From Cucumis sativus (lineage: Eukaryota > Streptophyta > Magnoliopsida > Cucurbitales > Cucurbitaceae): a stretch of 64,000 bases of DNA. Positions within the stretch are counted from its first letter, which is position 1, and the number at the start of each line of letters is the position of its first letter. This document shows, piece after piece, positions 49,999 to 62,329 of this stretch. The DNA lies in assembly GCF_000004075.3 (NCBI RefSeq), contig NC_026658.2, positions 3,720,001 to 3,784,000 on the forward strand, read 5' to 3'. The position numbers and the translations under genes are program-made. Under the pieces are notes generated by a model, which worked only from the letters and a program-made list of their open reading frames with translations, was not told where the DNA came from and did no database searches.

Positions 49999-50320
49999 GT
50001 TAAAACTCCATTTTGATCCTTATACTTTAAAATTTATTCTATTTTAGTCGTAGACCTTAAATTTAATCCCTTGAAATGAACTTTTATTGAAACTGATTAT
50101 ATACTCGCAGACATTTTTATGCAAGGAATCACCATATGTGAATTTGTATTTATACAATATATGAAATGTAAAAAAAAAAAACATAATAAAGATTTATTGA
50201 GAGTCTAGGGACTAAATTTACGATTTATTGAGAGTCTAGAGACTAAAATTAGACGTTTGAAAGTACAGACACTAAAGTTGAACAAACTCTAAAGTATAAA
50301 AACCAAAATGATATTTTAAC
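49999..50320. mobile_element. Non-autonomous TIR element, 322 bp
   Basis: The left end gttaaaactccattttgatc and the reverse complement of the right end, gttaaaatatcattttggtt, form inverted repeats of about 40 bases, both continuing to tatacttt. The inside is non-coding and holds a roughly 31-bp tandem duplication (50191-50221 and the next unit). No clear target duplication was found, so the superfamily is open. Confidence 0.65.
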
Positions 50321-50878
50321 TTATCTAATACTATTTTCCTCGCATGAATACATATTTAGATAGAAACAACATATGAACCAAAAACACAAGAACTAAAAGT
50401 CATAATCAACATTTGCCAAACAAATCTACAACAAAACTTTCACACGATCAAATTGATCAAATTTGAGTTAGACTTTTTGGTTTCTTTCATCTTAAAGCAG
50501 CAAGAAGAAAGCCCTTAACTAAACCCACATGTAAACATGAAATGCATTTACAAGTAAACCAAAATGAAAGCATAATTATGAAAAACTCAATAGTAATTGC
50601 ATCAATATTGAAGTCTATGGAAATAGAGTGTTGACCATAAGGATGATTAAAATAAAAATGGGAAGAATATAATATACCCTTCATAGATGTGAGGTGGCAC
50701 GTTTTGATTGGGTAACCCAGGTGTTGTATAGAAAGAAGTTGGGTGTCCACTCGCTCACACTGGATTCAAACCCCTTCTCCTTTACGCGGCTACTATAATT
50801 AGAGCTTTCACCCTTCTCTTTCTTCTTCACATTTCTCTCTTTCTCTTCTCATTTCTTCCAGATCCGATTCATCCATCA

Positions 50879-51994
50879 ATGGCTTCCATCGCCGACGGTA
50901 CCAGATCTACCTCCGATACCAATGGCAAGGCCGCTGAACCGGCGGAGAAGCGACGGACGGCCTTAATTACTGGCATTACTGGTCAGGATGGTTCCTACCT
51001 TACTGAGTTCCTTCTCGATAAGGGCTATGAAGTCCATGGATTGATTCGGAGATCTTCCAACTTCAATACTCAACGAATCAACCACATCTATATCGATCCT
51101 CACAATGCTAATAAGGCACGAATGAAGCTTCACTATGCTGACCTTACTGACGCCTCCTCTCTCCGTCGATGGCTTGATATTATTCTTCCTGATGAGGTTT
51201 ATAACCTCGCAGCTCAATCTCATGTTGCTGTTTCTTTCGAAATTCCGGATTATACTGCTGATGTTGTTGCCACTGGTGCTCTACGTTTGCTTGAGGCTGT
51301 TCGATCTCATATCGCTGCTACTGGTCGTAGCCACATTCGATATTACCAAGCGGGATCGTCTGAAATGTTTGGGTCTACGCCGCCTCCTCAGTCGGAGACG
51401 ACTCCATTTCATCCTCGATCTCCTTATGCTGCAGCGAAATGCGCTGCGCATTGGTATACTGTTAATTACCGTGAGGCCTACGGGATTTTCGCTTGTAATG
51501 GGATACTATTCAACCATGAATCGCCTCGCAGGGGAGAGAATTTCGTGACGAGGAAGATCACACGAGCTGTAGGTCGGATCAAGATTGGACTGCAGAGCAA
51601 GCTGTTCTTGGGGAATCTGCAGGCGTCGAGGGATTGGGGTTTTGCAGGGGATTATGTGGAAGCGATGTGGATGATGCTGCAGCAAGATCAACCTGATGAT
51701 TACGTGGTTGCGACGGAGGAATCTCATACGGTGAAGGAGTTTTTGGAGGTGGCATTTGGGTATGTTGGATTGAATTGGAAAGATCATGTAGTGATCGACA
51801 AGAGATACTTCCGGCCGGCGGAGGTTGATAATCTGAAGGGTGATGCAAGCAAGGTGAAAAGGGTATTGGGATGGAAACCAAAAGTTGGATTTGAGAAGCT
51901 GGTGAAGATGATGGTGGATGAAGACGTTGAAATAGCCAAGCGAGAGAAGGTATTGGTTGACGCTGGCTATATGGATGCACAGCAACAGCCTTGA
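50879..51994 (+). CDS. GMD: GDP-mannose 4,6-dehydratase
   Basis: One exon, 371 residues, matching plant GMD1/GMD2 (MUR1), which are also intronless. It is an extended short-chain dehydrogenase: the NADP-binding glycine motif G32-I-T-G-Q-D-G38, the S-S-E-M-F-G-S segment (Ser160-Ser161-Glu162) and the catalytic Y183-A-A-A-K187. The GMD-specific [11 protein letters not shown] loop at about 57-67 is present. It converts GDP-D-mannose to GDP-4-keto-6-deoxymannose, the first step to GDP-L-fucose for xyloglucan, rhamnogalacturonan II and N-glycans in cytosol-to-Golgi supply. A CT-rich leader and a tactataatt box near 50791 precede it. The next gene is convergent. Confidence 0.97.
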   Translation: MASIADGTRSTSDTNGKAAEPAEKRRTALITGITGQDGSYLTEFLLDKGYEVHGLIRRSSNFNTQRINHIYIDPHNANKARMKLHYADLTDASSLRRWLDIILPDEVYNLAAQSHVAVSFEIPDYTADVVATGALRLLEAVRSHIAATGRSHIRYYQAGSSEMFGSTPPPQSETTPFHPRSPYAAAKCAAHWYTVNYREAYGIFACNGILFNHESPRRGENFVTRKITRAVGRIKIGLQSKLFLGNLQASRDWGFAGDYVEAMWMMLQQDQPDDYVVATEESHTVKEFLEVAFGYVGLNWKDHVVIDKRYFRPAEVDNLKGDASKVKRVLGWKPKVGFEKLVKMMVDEDVEIAKREKVLVDAGYMDAQQQP

Positions 51995-52817
51995 TTGCTT
52001 CAGATCAGATAGAACCAACCAACCAACAACCACTGTACGCTGCAAATTCCCCGATCCTAATGTTCTTCAAATGCAACCTTATTGAGTAGAGTAATATAGT
52101 TTTGATTTGCAGAATTCATTGTCCCTGCTTTTCTTTGTGTTATTTAATCTTATATAATGTTCTTTCACAATCAGTTGTTGCATCTGTTCTCAACTCAACA
52201 TGTGTTCACAAAAATGTTATTAATAAATACACTACACTACTTCTTCTTTTTTCCCATCTCTGTTCTTCTCATGAATCCAAAATTCGTGATTGCATTATTT
52301 TTAAATGGAGTTTCTGACAAATCAACCTTTAAAAACACTTAAAAATTCAGGCTATAGCTTAGGTGAAAGCACCGACAGTGCCATCTTACAATCAATGTGA
52401 TTTATCGAAATGTCACATGGTGTGTTCAGGCTCTAGAAGATGGATCTTAACAAGCAAAACGAGAAGGTGACATCGGTGGGGAACTTCCAGGGGATGAAAG
52501 GGCTAGAGAGGAGAAGTTCGTAATGTGGCTGTTGCCTCTGCCCTGGGCAGCTGGTTGGTTGGTCTGCCGGTGGCGATTTTAGTGGGAGCCAACTCCTTTC
52601 AAAGGGCTTCTACGGTCAGCGGTCCAGATTTTGATTTTGGAACACTGCTTTATGACATTTTCCTGACAGCTTGATGTTGCTGTAAACAGCAAATTTGACA
52701 ATGGATGAATGCTGGAAAAAGAAACCAACGAATCAAGAATTGGCATTTTTATATTTACCATCTTTTGCAATGGAGTGCTTTTGTTTCCTAAATTACAAAA
52801 CGATTTCTAATAATGAA
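51995..52817. other. Convergent intergenic space
   Basis: Contains the presumed 3' UTRs of the GMD gene and of the BORCS5-like gene. A GC-richer patch at about 52370-52660 holds no recognisable ORF. Confidence 0.55.
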
Positions 52818-55800
52818 TCAATTTAATTTGGGTTCTGGGGGATGTGGATCTGTATTCAAAGCTACTTGTTCAGAAGATGAGTTGCAGGATGACCCTGTGT
52901 CGGCCGTTGCAAGAACAAATGGCTTGATAGATGACCGAAGAGACTCCGGACCCTCTGAGGCAATTCTTCTGCATAATGCATCGCAATTACTAATAACCTC
53001 TGTCAATCTTCCCTTGAGCTCACCGATTTCCACTTCCAGTGAGTGAACTACATCACACACATCCAAAGGCAGACAATAGTACATTTTCTTTGTAGAACAC
53101 TAACATTTGGCGAACCAATCTTTTCCTAAAATAGAATGAAAAAGAGAAAGAACTGTATTGGTACCTTCTGATAGATGTTGGGAAGCTGACTTAACTGCAG
53201 AAACAGAAAAATTTAAGCGTTGAAGAAGTTTAACAGCCAAGGCATCTGTGACTTCGATCTTGTTCTCAATATCTTCCTACAACATTTATCACCAAATTAA
53301 GTTCCATTGCACAACAATCCTTACAATTCTTCAACTGGAAGAACCATAATAAGGCAGCAGAGTGGTAAATAGCTGTCAATAATAATATGGTTTTCTGTTC
53401 AGCTAAAGCACTAAAATGTCTATACAAAATTCTAATTTGAGATTCCGGTAGTTTAGATATGGCAGAGTTTGTTCTTTAAAAACAAAATTAAATGGTAGAC
53501 GACAAATTCATCAAGGAATGTGAAAATGAAAGTACAAGATGTGACAGAAAAGAACCCCATAAAGGTTCCCTTCAGTGAAATAAATACCTGCAACCATCCA
53601 ATGGACCTTAACTAATGTAATCCCCTCAACAATTTACCATGAAAATTCTTCGAAAATTCAGATAGAAATGTAGAATTAACTTTCCTTGAGAAATAATGAG
53701 CAAAATGAATGAACACGCAAAAATCAAGTCCACAAAAGAAGGGGGTCCAACTATACAAAATAGAACATATAAAATAGCTACAAAAGGTAAGTTGGTGACA
53801 AACAAGAGACAGGCTTTTTGTTTAGGAAAAAGAACTTTTCATTGATGAAAAGAGGCCAATGCTCCAAAATACAAGCTACAAATAAAAATACTTGAAGCAA
53901 TACAACATCAACAAAACAATACAAATTGAAATCAAGTAGAAAATATAAAAGCTTCCCAATTCAGACAAATATCTTGAATGGAGAAATTCAAGAAAACTTA
54001 GAAAATACATGAAAAACAAGAAATATGTTGAATTCCAGCCCCTTAGGAAACCTTTGGGACCTTTCAATTCCTCCATAAAAAAACGCACACCCTGGCCTAA
54101 CCCTGAAAGTACATAGAATTCCACCAGACCTCTACTTTTGCTATTTCTAAAGGGTGATCCAACCAGATATTTTCAAAATGGAATAGGCAAGGACCCAATT
54201 TACGGTTGCCAGGACTTAAAAAAAGGATAATGATTGAACCCATCCTAGAGAACCTGACCAAATCCACCTCTTGAACATAATCAACCCAACTCTCAGAAGC
54301 TATAAATCTCAATATGAGTAGCTAGGAGCTCCTCTAAATGCAGAGCAAGTGAAAGTACAATTCCTTGAAGGAAAGTCAGCAAGGGCAAATCCTCAATTAG
54401 AGCACTAAACTGTCTCATGCTTCTGGCAGCGCAGCCTCCTCTAAGGCTCTCAGAATTCAGATAGCCATTTGACTAGCTTGAAATCTTCACCAATACACCA
54501 GTGATCCATACACAAACCGTAAAGATCTGCCAATTCTTTTCATGACTCTTGTTTACTCTTTGGAGTAGAAGGAACATATATTCTGATTAACCAACCCTTG
54601 AAGCCATCTTTATACGACAACTAAATGGAAATTGTGAAGGATTCGAGCACCAAATCAAAAACCCTGATGTTTTTCTGACTCCACATAATTTGAAATCGTC
54701 CTATAGCACCCACACAGCCTAAGAAATTGTTAAATGACACATGCTCTCAAAAGGGAATGACAAAGAAGAGCGAGAAAGAGAAGGTACATGAGAGAAAACT
54801 ACAGAGAGAGAGAAGTACATGAGAGAAAATAACAAACTTCTAAATAAAAAAACTGAAGGCCTTCCAATCTAAAAAGGACTTGCTATACTCAAGAGAAGCG
54901 GGAAAGATCATTGGAGACTTCTGCAAGAAGCTTGCTCTGAATCCTTCAATAGGGACTTGATAATCTTCCTGCCACTCATCTTTAACTTGGTTTCTTAGAG
55001 AATCACTATGCCCCAACTGACTCTTGTTGACAGCTTTAATAAGAGCTCTTTTGGGGGGAGCACCAAGCCCTTGATGTTCCAAGGTATCACTTTCATAAGG
55101 AAACATCGTGGCCCATGTCTACCTCAATACTGATTCATGGGAGGCAGAAATTACATGGTTATTCTCTGATAGCATATCTTCTCCTTGAAAAGGTCTACTT
55201 ATAGTTCATAACAATACAATGTTTCATCATTCAAACCATGTCTACCTCAATACCTCTTCTTCAATTTCCTCTTCCAAGGGCTTTATGTGAGTAAAACTAT
55301 CCCTAGATTCCTCTTTACTGCCACACTGCCTTTTGTCGAGATGGGTCTAATACATAATTTCCATTTCTTCAAGGACCTAATGAACTTTAATGTGGAGATT
55401 TTTCGTCATTTGCTTATGTCTTCATTTTTAGCATCAGTTTCCTCCATGCTTTCAAAAATATATGGCCCACTAATTATCGATCTTCTCTGAAACGCTACTG
55501 GAATCCTGTCAAAGGGTCAGCGTTGTCTTCTATGGGGTCATTTCTTCTAAAATATCTTCCCCCTTTCTACTGCTTAGGCTAGCCAAAAACACATCAGAAG
55601 TTGCTTCAACCTCAACTTATTTCCCTTTTCATGAAAACAGACGGTTTTTTTGGTGGCAGAGCATGCTATGTGCTATTTGTGGGGTCTTTAGAGTGAAAAG
55701 AATAATTAAATTTTCAGACGGATTGAGCATTCTGCGAGTGTTAAATATGGCAAACATTGCCCATTTCAAACTATATCAGGAGGACAGAATACTCTACTCA

Positions 55801-57710
55801 TTTAAGGAAGCTTTCGCCTCTAGATGAAGTCGTAAAGTGAAGAAAAGCATTTAATTGCAATATTATCATCTTTACTACAAGATTCAGCAGAAGACTATTT
55901 GGATTCATAATAGGATTCCTAATATAAAAGACATCCTGGAATCATTATTGGTGGGACACCCCCTTTCTGGCAGCAAGAAAACTATTTGGATGGCTATTTT
56001 ACGAGCTTTCTTTTGGTCCTTATGGAGCGAGCGTATAGGCGGCTCTTTAGGGGCTCTTTTTCCTCTTTCATTTCCTTTTTCGACACTGTTTTGACTATGG
56101 CTTTTTACTGATGCCAATGCAGGCACCCTTTGAAGAAATATAGTCTCTCCTTTTTAGTTTCTAATTGGCGCAATTTTTGTACTCACCTTTAGGTGCTGGG
56201 GCTTCCCCTATTTCATTTATCAATGAAATGTTTCTTATCTAAAAAAAACTACAAGATTCAGCAGTAGTTCTGAAATTTGGTTTATTTGTACTATAGTGGT
56301 GAGGCAATTAAACAAGAACAGCTGGAATAAAGTACAATTCTGTGACCATGAGCCACAAGATCCTGAATCTAGGCATATAATGAGTTTCAAAGTAATGACT
56401 TATTGAAGGAAATGATACATATAGAAATAAAAGGGAATGAAGATACCTTAACTCACAACCATTTGCATTCATCATACAAAAATCATTATATTTCATAACA
56501 GAACAAACCTGATTTTTGTTGATCTCTTGGACCTTTCCGTCCTGCCACTTACGGTATATTGAGAAAAGCTCCAAAAGCACTTGGGGATTCACAGTAACTA
56601 CATTGCATTGAAAAAGAAAAAAGAACGGTCAAGCATCATTGTTCAAAAAAAATATTCCCATGCCATAACATGACACATAAATGATAAAATAGGATAGCAA
56701 TAACTATTTTATAGGAACGCTAACACTAACTAGCTAAAAAATAGTCACAATGATCTCCATGTTCAAGCCACGAAAGAAACCAAAATTAGAAAAATGGTCT
56801 CCTCATTTACCTAAACTAGAACATTAACAATTGATTGAAGGCTCATAATTGAATGAAATATTCTACATAATGAAGTTTTTCTTCAACTTGGATTAAGACT
56901 AGTTTATATATGCACACATAAATATAAACTACAACACTTTCATTAAGAAAGAATGAAAGAATCCAAACGTATGCAAAAAGAAAAGTCTGGATAGGGAACT
57001 CTCCTAAAGGTATGGGTTTAATTTTACAAAATAGAATCTATAGAATAATTAGAACAAATAGAACATAAGGATTAAGGATGCATAATTCATAACGTACAAA
57101 CAGTAAAAAATTCCAGAAGGGGGTGAAGCACTCTTTTATTTTTCAAATTAATTTACCAATCCCAATATAGAAAATGAACAAATGTGTCAACTGCTTTTAG
57201 CTTATATATTCATCTACAGCTACGAGCTACCTAAAGAACCCAAAAGGTAAACTAAACAAACAATAAGTTCAACCCTAAGAATCCTACCAGCATTTGAAGA
57301 AGAGGGCGGTTTTCTTACTAAGATATCTGTCAGGCTACCTTCCGTAGGGGGTGACTGCAATATCGGTGTTGTCTACAAAAAAAAAAAACAATCCAAAGAA
57401 AATTCCAAATTCAGATCCAACTCCCACAAACTCAAAGAAATTAATTGTAATAATCAGGAAGTCTCAAACGAAAAGGGAAATTGAAGAGAGATAATAACTG
57501 AACTTACGATTTGAAGGGATTTGAGCGTCTCTAAGATGGGATCAACAGCTTCTGATCGCTCCGACACGGTGGAGATTACATCAGCTGCCCTCTTCAGGCG
57601 TAACAAAAGATGTTGAGAAAAGAAATAAGTGAGAAATGCAAAGAGTTAATAAAGAAACTAAGCAGTACCGCTGAGTGAGAGCGTGAGAGTGCGGATTCTG
57701 AAGCCCCCAT
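52818..57710 (-). CDS. BORCS5-like (LOH12CR1/myrlysin family) coiled-coil protein
   Basis: On the minus strand, exons 57710-57669, 57591-57508, 57372-57288, 56597-56509, 53276-53165 and 53047-52818 join in frame to 213 residues. The N-terminus M-G-A-S-E-S fits N-myristoylation (Gly2, Ser6). A Pro/Ser-rich stretch (I-L-Q-S-P-P-T-E-G-S-L) is followed by helices V-N-P-Q-V-L-L-E-L-F-S-I-Y-R-K-W, a predicted coiled coil, and a closing L-C-R-R-I ... I-K-P-F. This order mirrors human BORCS5: myristoyl-Gly, a D-S-Q-Q-V-L-Q-L-C-L-R-Y-Q-like helix, a coiled coil and a terminal S-M-K-P. BORC recruits ARL8 and kinesin to lysosomes in animals; a vacuole or endosome role here is inference. Intron 4 is 3.2 kb and contains LINE debris. 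The exon 2 acceptor is weak. Confidence 0.7.
53815..55110 (-). mobile_element. L1-type LINE fragment, endonuclease region
   Basis: Lies in intron 4 of the BORCS5-like gene, in the gene's own orientation. Reading the minus strand, the start of LINE ORF2 is recognisable at about 55090-55030 (G-L-G-A-P-P-K-R-A-L-I-K). It is followed by endonuclease-domain remnants including T-C-S-A-F-R-G-A-P-S-Y-S-Y and L-G-P-C-L-F-H-F-E-N-I-W-L-D-H-P. The reverse transcriptase is missing and the sequence jumps to a 3' tail of the type ctcttttcatcaatgaaaag. Frames are broken. ORF1-like or leader material may extend toward 55850, but I could not confirm it. Confidence 0.7.
55113..55253. repeat. 18-bp direct repeat flanking a 105-bp segment
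   Basis: ccatgtctacctcaatac occurs at 55113-55130 and 55236-55253. The 105 bases between end in cattcaaa. This could be a tiny retroposed insertion with its target duplication, or a local duplication in the LINE debris. Confidence 0.5.
55891..56247 (+). mobile_element. 5'-truncated LINE 3' end with poly-A and 17-bp target duplication
   Basis: About 357 bp ending in a short poly-A. The duplicated target actacaagattcagcag lies at 55874-55890 and again at 56248-56264, a perfect 17-mer. The plus strand shows the C-terminal zinc-ribbon/tail region of plant L1 ORF2 (I-L-R-A-F-F-W-S-L-W-S-E-R, then S-N-W-R-N-F-C) and the 3' UTR tail tttatcaatgaaatgtttct. Severe 5' truncation and a target duplication of this length are standard for target-primed insertion. 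It is antisense to the host gene. Confidence 0.85.
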
Positions 57711-59236
57711 GTCTGTAAACTTAAGTTTCCGATCAGTGAAACCTCCGACGTAACCAAGGGGATGGAAAAACCCAGCGGATCGAAGGCCCCCAACTAAGTC
57801 CGAAAATCGGTTTCGGCTCAAGCTCGAAACCGGGTCAGTTTTTCAATTATTTATTTTGGATAATTATGATGGTAAGGTAACAATTTTTTTTTATCATATT
57901 TGTAAACATGCCCCCACAAATAAATAATTTGCAAATTTGATACTTTTAGTCCATTGTTGTTTATACCTAAGTATGAAATAGGGAACAGTAGCAAGTTAGT
58001 GGTTGCGTCAATTTCTAGATCTACGGAAATAAGAAGTTAATAAGATATAAAATTGATAATCTTTTTATTAGCAACACCCGCAAACTTTTTAGATTAAAAA
58101 AATAATTTACAATTCTTTACCTTACCAAACTCTTTGAGTCAAACACACTTTAATAATATAATTGATTATTTTAATATTTTATTACTTTTGGACTTCTTTA
58201 ATTTACAAATGGTTTTCATTGATAGACTATTTCAATTATATCTCACGTCACCTAATTGATAATAGATCTTGTACTTGGTAAGGAGTTTATTGTCATCACA
58301 TCTCATATTTATTAGGCTTAGTAAGCTAAGTTTGCGCCATATGACAATTTCGACATTATATATATATAACTTATCAAACAACTCATTCTTTATTGTTAAT
58401 GAACAATCTATGTATATTATTGGTTGATCATTATTGTGTGACTTTTTTTATTATTGTATATTGTTTTTATGTTCTCCATAATCTTTTTTTATCACTAATA
58501 GAGAGCATTCTATCTTTCTATTAGATATCTATTGACTGTGTAAATGTGTACACACATTTGCTATTAGACATTTATGGTTATTGCTATCAATTTTATCTGT
58601 TCTTACATTGAGTTGTCATTAATTTACTGATTTTCATATTTTGATATAAATTGTATTTTAGAACAAATGAGCATGAAACAACCACTAAAAGAAATTAACG
58701 GAAGGGTCAAATATTATTGATATACCTTTTTTATATATATATTTCTTTGTATTGATCTAGTTTATCATCAATATAAGTAATAACAAATAAGCATATTAAT
58801 TATTAACAATTGCTATAAAAAAAAAGGTTGAATTTTTACTGAAGGGGATTGAAAAAAATACTCCAGGCCAAGAAGATTTGTTACTAACTAATATGTAATG
58901 TTTAGTATTAATAAATAATACTATTGAGTATCAATTAAATAATATGATTGCTTGATTACAAATAACATGATTTACTCCTGCTAAAAAAAAGAGAGATTTA
59001 GTGTCTTTATTTTCTTCATCTTGTTGTATTCTAGTGTTTTGTTTCCATGTCAGAAGAGAAAAGAGAAAATAAGATTGTACAAACTTCAAATTCTCAACAA
59101 ACAGACGTCTTTGGTACTATTCTAAAATCCATGAAGATTCTAAGTTTCAGACATGATCATTTGAAAAGTATAAAGAAAATATGAGATTTATAGTGTGAAT
59201 GAATACAAGTGATGCAGTAAAATTTGTGAAAGATCT
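57711..59236. other. Intergenic AT-rich region
   Basis: Lies between the start of the BORCS5-like gene and the end of the plastid hydrolase gene, both on the minus strand. No gene or clear repeat is seen. The last 200 bases are probable 3' UTR of the hydrolase. Confidence 0.6.
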
Positions 59237-62200
59237 TCAGAGTGTTGGCTGAAGTTGTTGTAGAGTTGCTAGCCAATCCATCAAAGCAGAATTGACAAGC
59301 TCAGGAACTTCATCATGTGGGCAATGCCCTGCTTTCAAATTTACAAGAGTTGTGTTGGGATAAAATTCTTTGATTCTGTTGGCCTTAGCAGGACCAACCC
59401 ATGGATCCAAATCACCCCACAACAACAACAGTGGACACCGCAGCTCACTCAATACACTGTTTAGAGTATATTTGCTTTGATTGAACATGAATCTTGTCAT
59501 CAATCTGCACCAAAATCAACAAACTTCAAGTTCCAGGGAATTAAAAGCAATATCTAAGGCCCGTGTTTTAGACTACCACTAATTTCAAGAGCTTTAATTG
59601 ATAGATAAAGAGTACGCAAATCTTTAACATATATTCCGAGTACTTACATTGATATAATGAAATGGGTCAAAGGATTAAACATGATGTCAATACAAACTAA
59701 TATCCTGAATAGAATAATGTGAGAGAACACCAAGATGAAGCAAGAAGACGAGTTGCGTCCTGAATAGATACGTCATGAAAAAACTCTTTGATAAGTAAAA
59801 ATACGTACCTGTAGTAAACTTCTCTAGCATTTGGATCAGCTGCTGGAATCGATATAGACTCTACCAGATAATCATCCACATTTTCAGAATTTATGTATAC
59901 CTGTAAGAGCAACCATGATGAATCGAAGACTTTCGAGTGTGCATTAACATATACCAGGAAGCCAACCTTAAATGCTTATGAAAAGTATATCATCATTTGA
60001 GACAAACAATTAAAAAAATTTGGTATAATGTTAGTTTTCATCTTTACGAATTACAAGTTATTTTCTAGGAATACCAAACGTGATCTCCAAAAGTCTAGAA
60101 ATGCCTTTTAATATAGAGCGTAGCCACCCACTTACACTCTTCAAAACAGAAACAATTCTAGCTGGTTGCTTGGTTTGCCAGAAAAGAACTCCAAGAAAGA
60201 TTCGCTGAAAAAAATCCTTCAGCGGCTTCGAAATGAACTTCTGGAAGCTGGTTTCTTCTGGCTCTTCTGTCAACTTATTTACATCTCCAAACTGCCCAGC
60301 GGAGTTTAGTAATACAACTCCACGAACCTGCTCCGGCAACCCTGCTGCAGAAACCAAGGCAGTAAACCCTCCAAGGCTGCCAAAGAACCATGAACCAGAG
60401 TCACTTCAGTTGCATCATCCAGAATTAGTTTCATTAAAAGCATCGTCACATTCCAGGCACAACTATAAACAACCAACATGGACAAAGCTTTTACCTTTTG
60501 TTTTGCCATTGCAACCGTAGATCAAAAGTCTAAAAAACCCATAATGAACAAAGGAAGCTAATTTTAGCCATGGTTATAGAATAGGGCTAAAATACTGAAA
60601 TATGAGGAAACAATATTGTTATAGAATAGGCTAAAACTCGTGAAATGAGGCTGATTAGTTAGACCAAGAAAAATCGAGTTGAGATCTAAGTTGAAGTAGG
60701 GAGTGCCTGCAACTTAGACATATATACTTTTTACCCGAAAAAAATAGGTACCATACTTTGAAACATGCATGTTTTTAGACATTGAAAAGACAACTATACA
60801 AAAATCGTAGGCATATAAATTATACTTTTTTAGTTTGCTTTTATGAATGACCTATTTTTTAGACCAAAATGATGTTATTTGTGATGAAATTGTGTATTTG
60901 AAAGTGGCATTTTCTACAACAAACATAAACTACTAAGCCACCGAAAAAAAAACTTCCTCAAAGTGGTTTGGAAAAGGAAGTAGAAAGCTATTTTACAGCT
61001 AAATTTTTTACTCAAGAAACAGAGCTTAGTTTGATAAAAGAAAGAAATGTGAATGTGAACAGGCAAAAATCAAATCATACTTCACTAACAAATGACAACC
61101 AAAACGCTAAATAGTTATACATAAGCATCAAATTGTGATGATAATAATTTAGAGTACACATCATTTTATAAAGCAAAGTTCAAACAAGAACATTTAAAGC
61201 ATCTCATAATCCATTTAAACTTATGTTTAGTCCATATCATTACCTGTTCCCAACTAAAACTGCAGGCTGTTTCACTACTTCCTTCGTAAAATCGACAACT
61301 TGATCCCTCCAGACCATGGCATCGTACTCAATAAGTGCTTTATCACTCCACCCAAATCCCAGCAAGTCTAAGGCATAGACCTTGTACTTCTTAGCCAGCT
61401 CTGGTATGTTATACCTTCATTTAGGGGGAAAAACATAAAATATCATGGAATCACTCAATTGATAAAGAAAACAAAGATACAGTCGGTTGCCACAAGACAC
61501 AGATGTTCAAGTTCATTGATTTAATCCACTTTTTTAACACAGTGATTACACATGAACTCAAATAATTATTGTAATCAACAGTTCCAATACCTAGATTATT
61601 GATTTTAAATAGAAGAAGGAACAGAAAGATACAGAATTTGAACTGAAGATCTAATACCAAAAACTTGAACTTAATATTTTTCCAACTCATTCATTAAAAA
61701 AAAAAATGATTTAGAAGTAAAAGCAAACCCAAAAAAGGCAACTAAATCAGACCTCCAATGAAATACAGAAGCACCAAAACCATGTATAAGAACTATCGGA
61801 GGACCTTCTCCTTGTACAACATAATGTATCTTGTGACCCCGCCATGTCCAGAAGTTATAACCTTCTGGTTTGAATGGTAATCTTTCCATCCCTACAAAAA
61901 GAATAATTCAGAAACTTAGCCAAGCTGCATTTAATAAGCCAACATCAAGGAGGCCAGTTTCGAATAATCTACAAGCAAGACCCACTAAACCAAATACATA
62001 TATATATAAATTCCGACCTTGAGCAGGCTGTATAACCGCAGAGGAGCCCATAACCGAAACTCCAGAAGCCACAATTCCCCTAAAAGCAAAACTTCTCCTA
62101 TTCATTACACATTTGCTTCCTCCCAAGTAGAAAGCCCAACACAATCAATTCAGTATTCAATGTTCGCAAATAGAAACACAGAGAAAAGGGAGCAAAAAAA

Positions 62201-62329
62201 GAGTAAGCAACGAATCTTACTATACTGAAATGCTCTCCTCAAAGGAACAAAAACCCAGTTAGCAGTAGGGTTATAGAGCTCTGTCTTAACTTTAAGGGAC
62301 GGCGAAATGCCATTGGACGAGGAAATCAT
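59237..62329 (-). CDS. Plastid alpha/beta hydrolase, chlorophyll dephytylase/pheophytinase-like
   Basis: On the minus strand, exons 62329-62221, 62119-62018, 61891-61753, 61414-61244, 60376-60136, 59900-59809 and 59504-59237 join in frame to 373 residues. The first about 60 residues are Ser/Arg/Asn-rich with few acids (M-I-S-S-S-N-G-I-S-P-S-L-K-V-K), like a chloroplast transit peptide. The core shows H107-G-F-G-A-S, nucleophile V-G-N-S174-L-G-G, acid Asp318 (W-G-D-L-D-P-W) and His345 (A-G-H-C-P-H-D-E). The F-W-T-W-R-G-H-K-I-H-Y and S-L-G-G-F-T-A-L blocks place it with Arabidopsis At4g36530, in the same broad group as CLD1 and PPH, which remove phytol from chlorophyll or pheophytin. The substrate of this clade member is not settled. 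Confidence 0.92.

Larger units (their letters stand above)
47723..50878. other. Intergenic AT-rich region with small repeats
   Basis: Includes a dispersed-repeat copy near 48880-49110, a 39-bp tandem duplication (49135-49212) and a TIR element (49999-50320). ORFs at 48391-48615, 49147-49476 and 50487-50750 lack coding character. The last 100 bases are CT-rich leader for the GMD gene. Confidence 0.6.

Noticed and set aside
51506-52045. 179-residue minus-strand ORF (and a 133-residue one at 51579-51980) opposite the GMD gene
   Set aside because: It lies fully antisense to a clear GMD coding exon and has no recognisable domain; long antisense ORFs are common opposite codon-biased genes.
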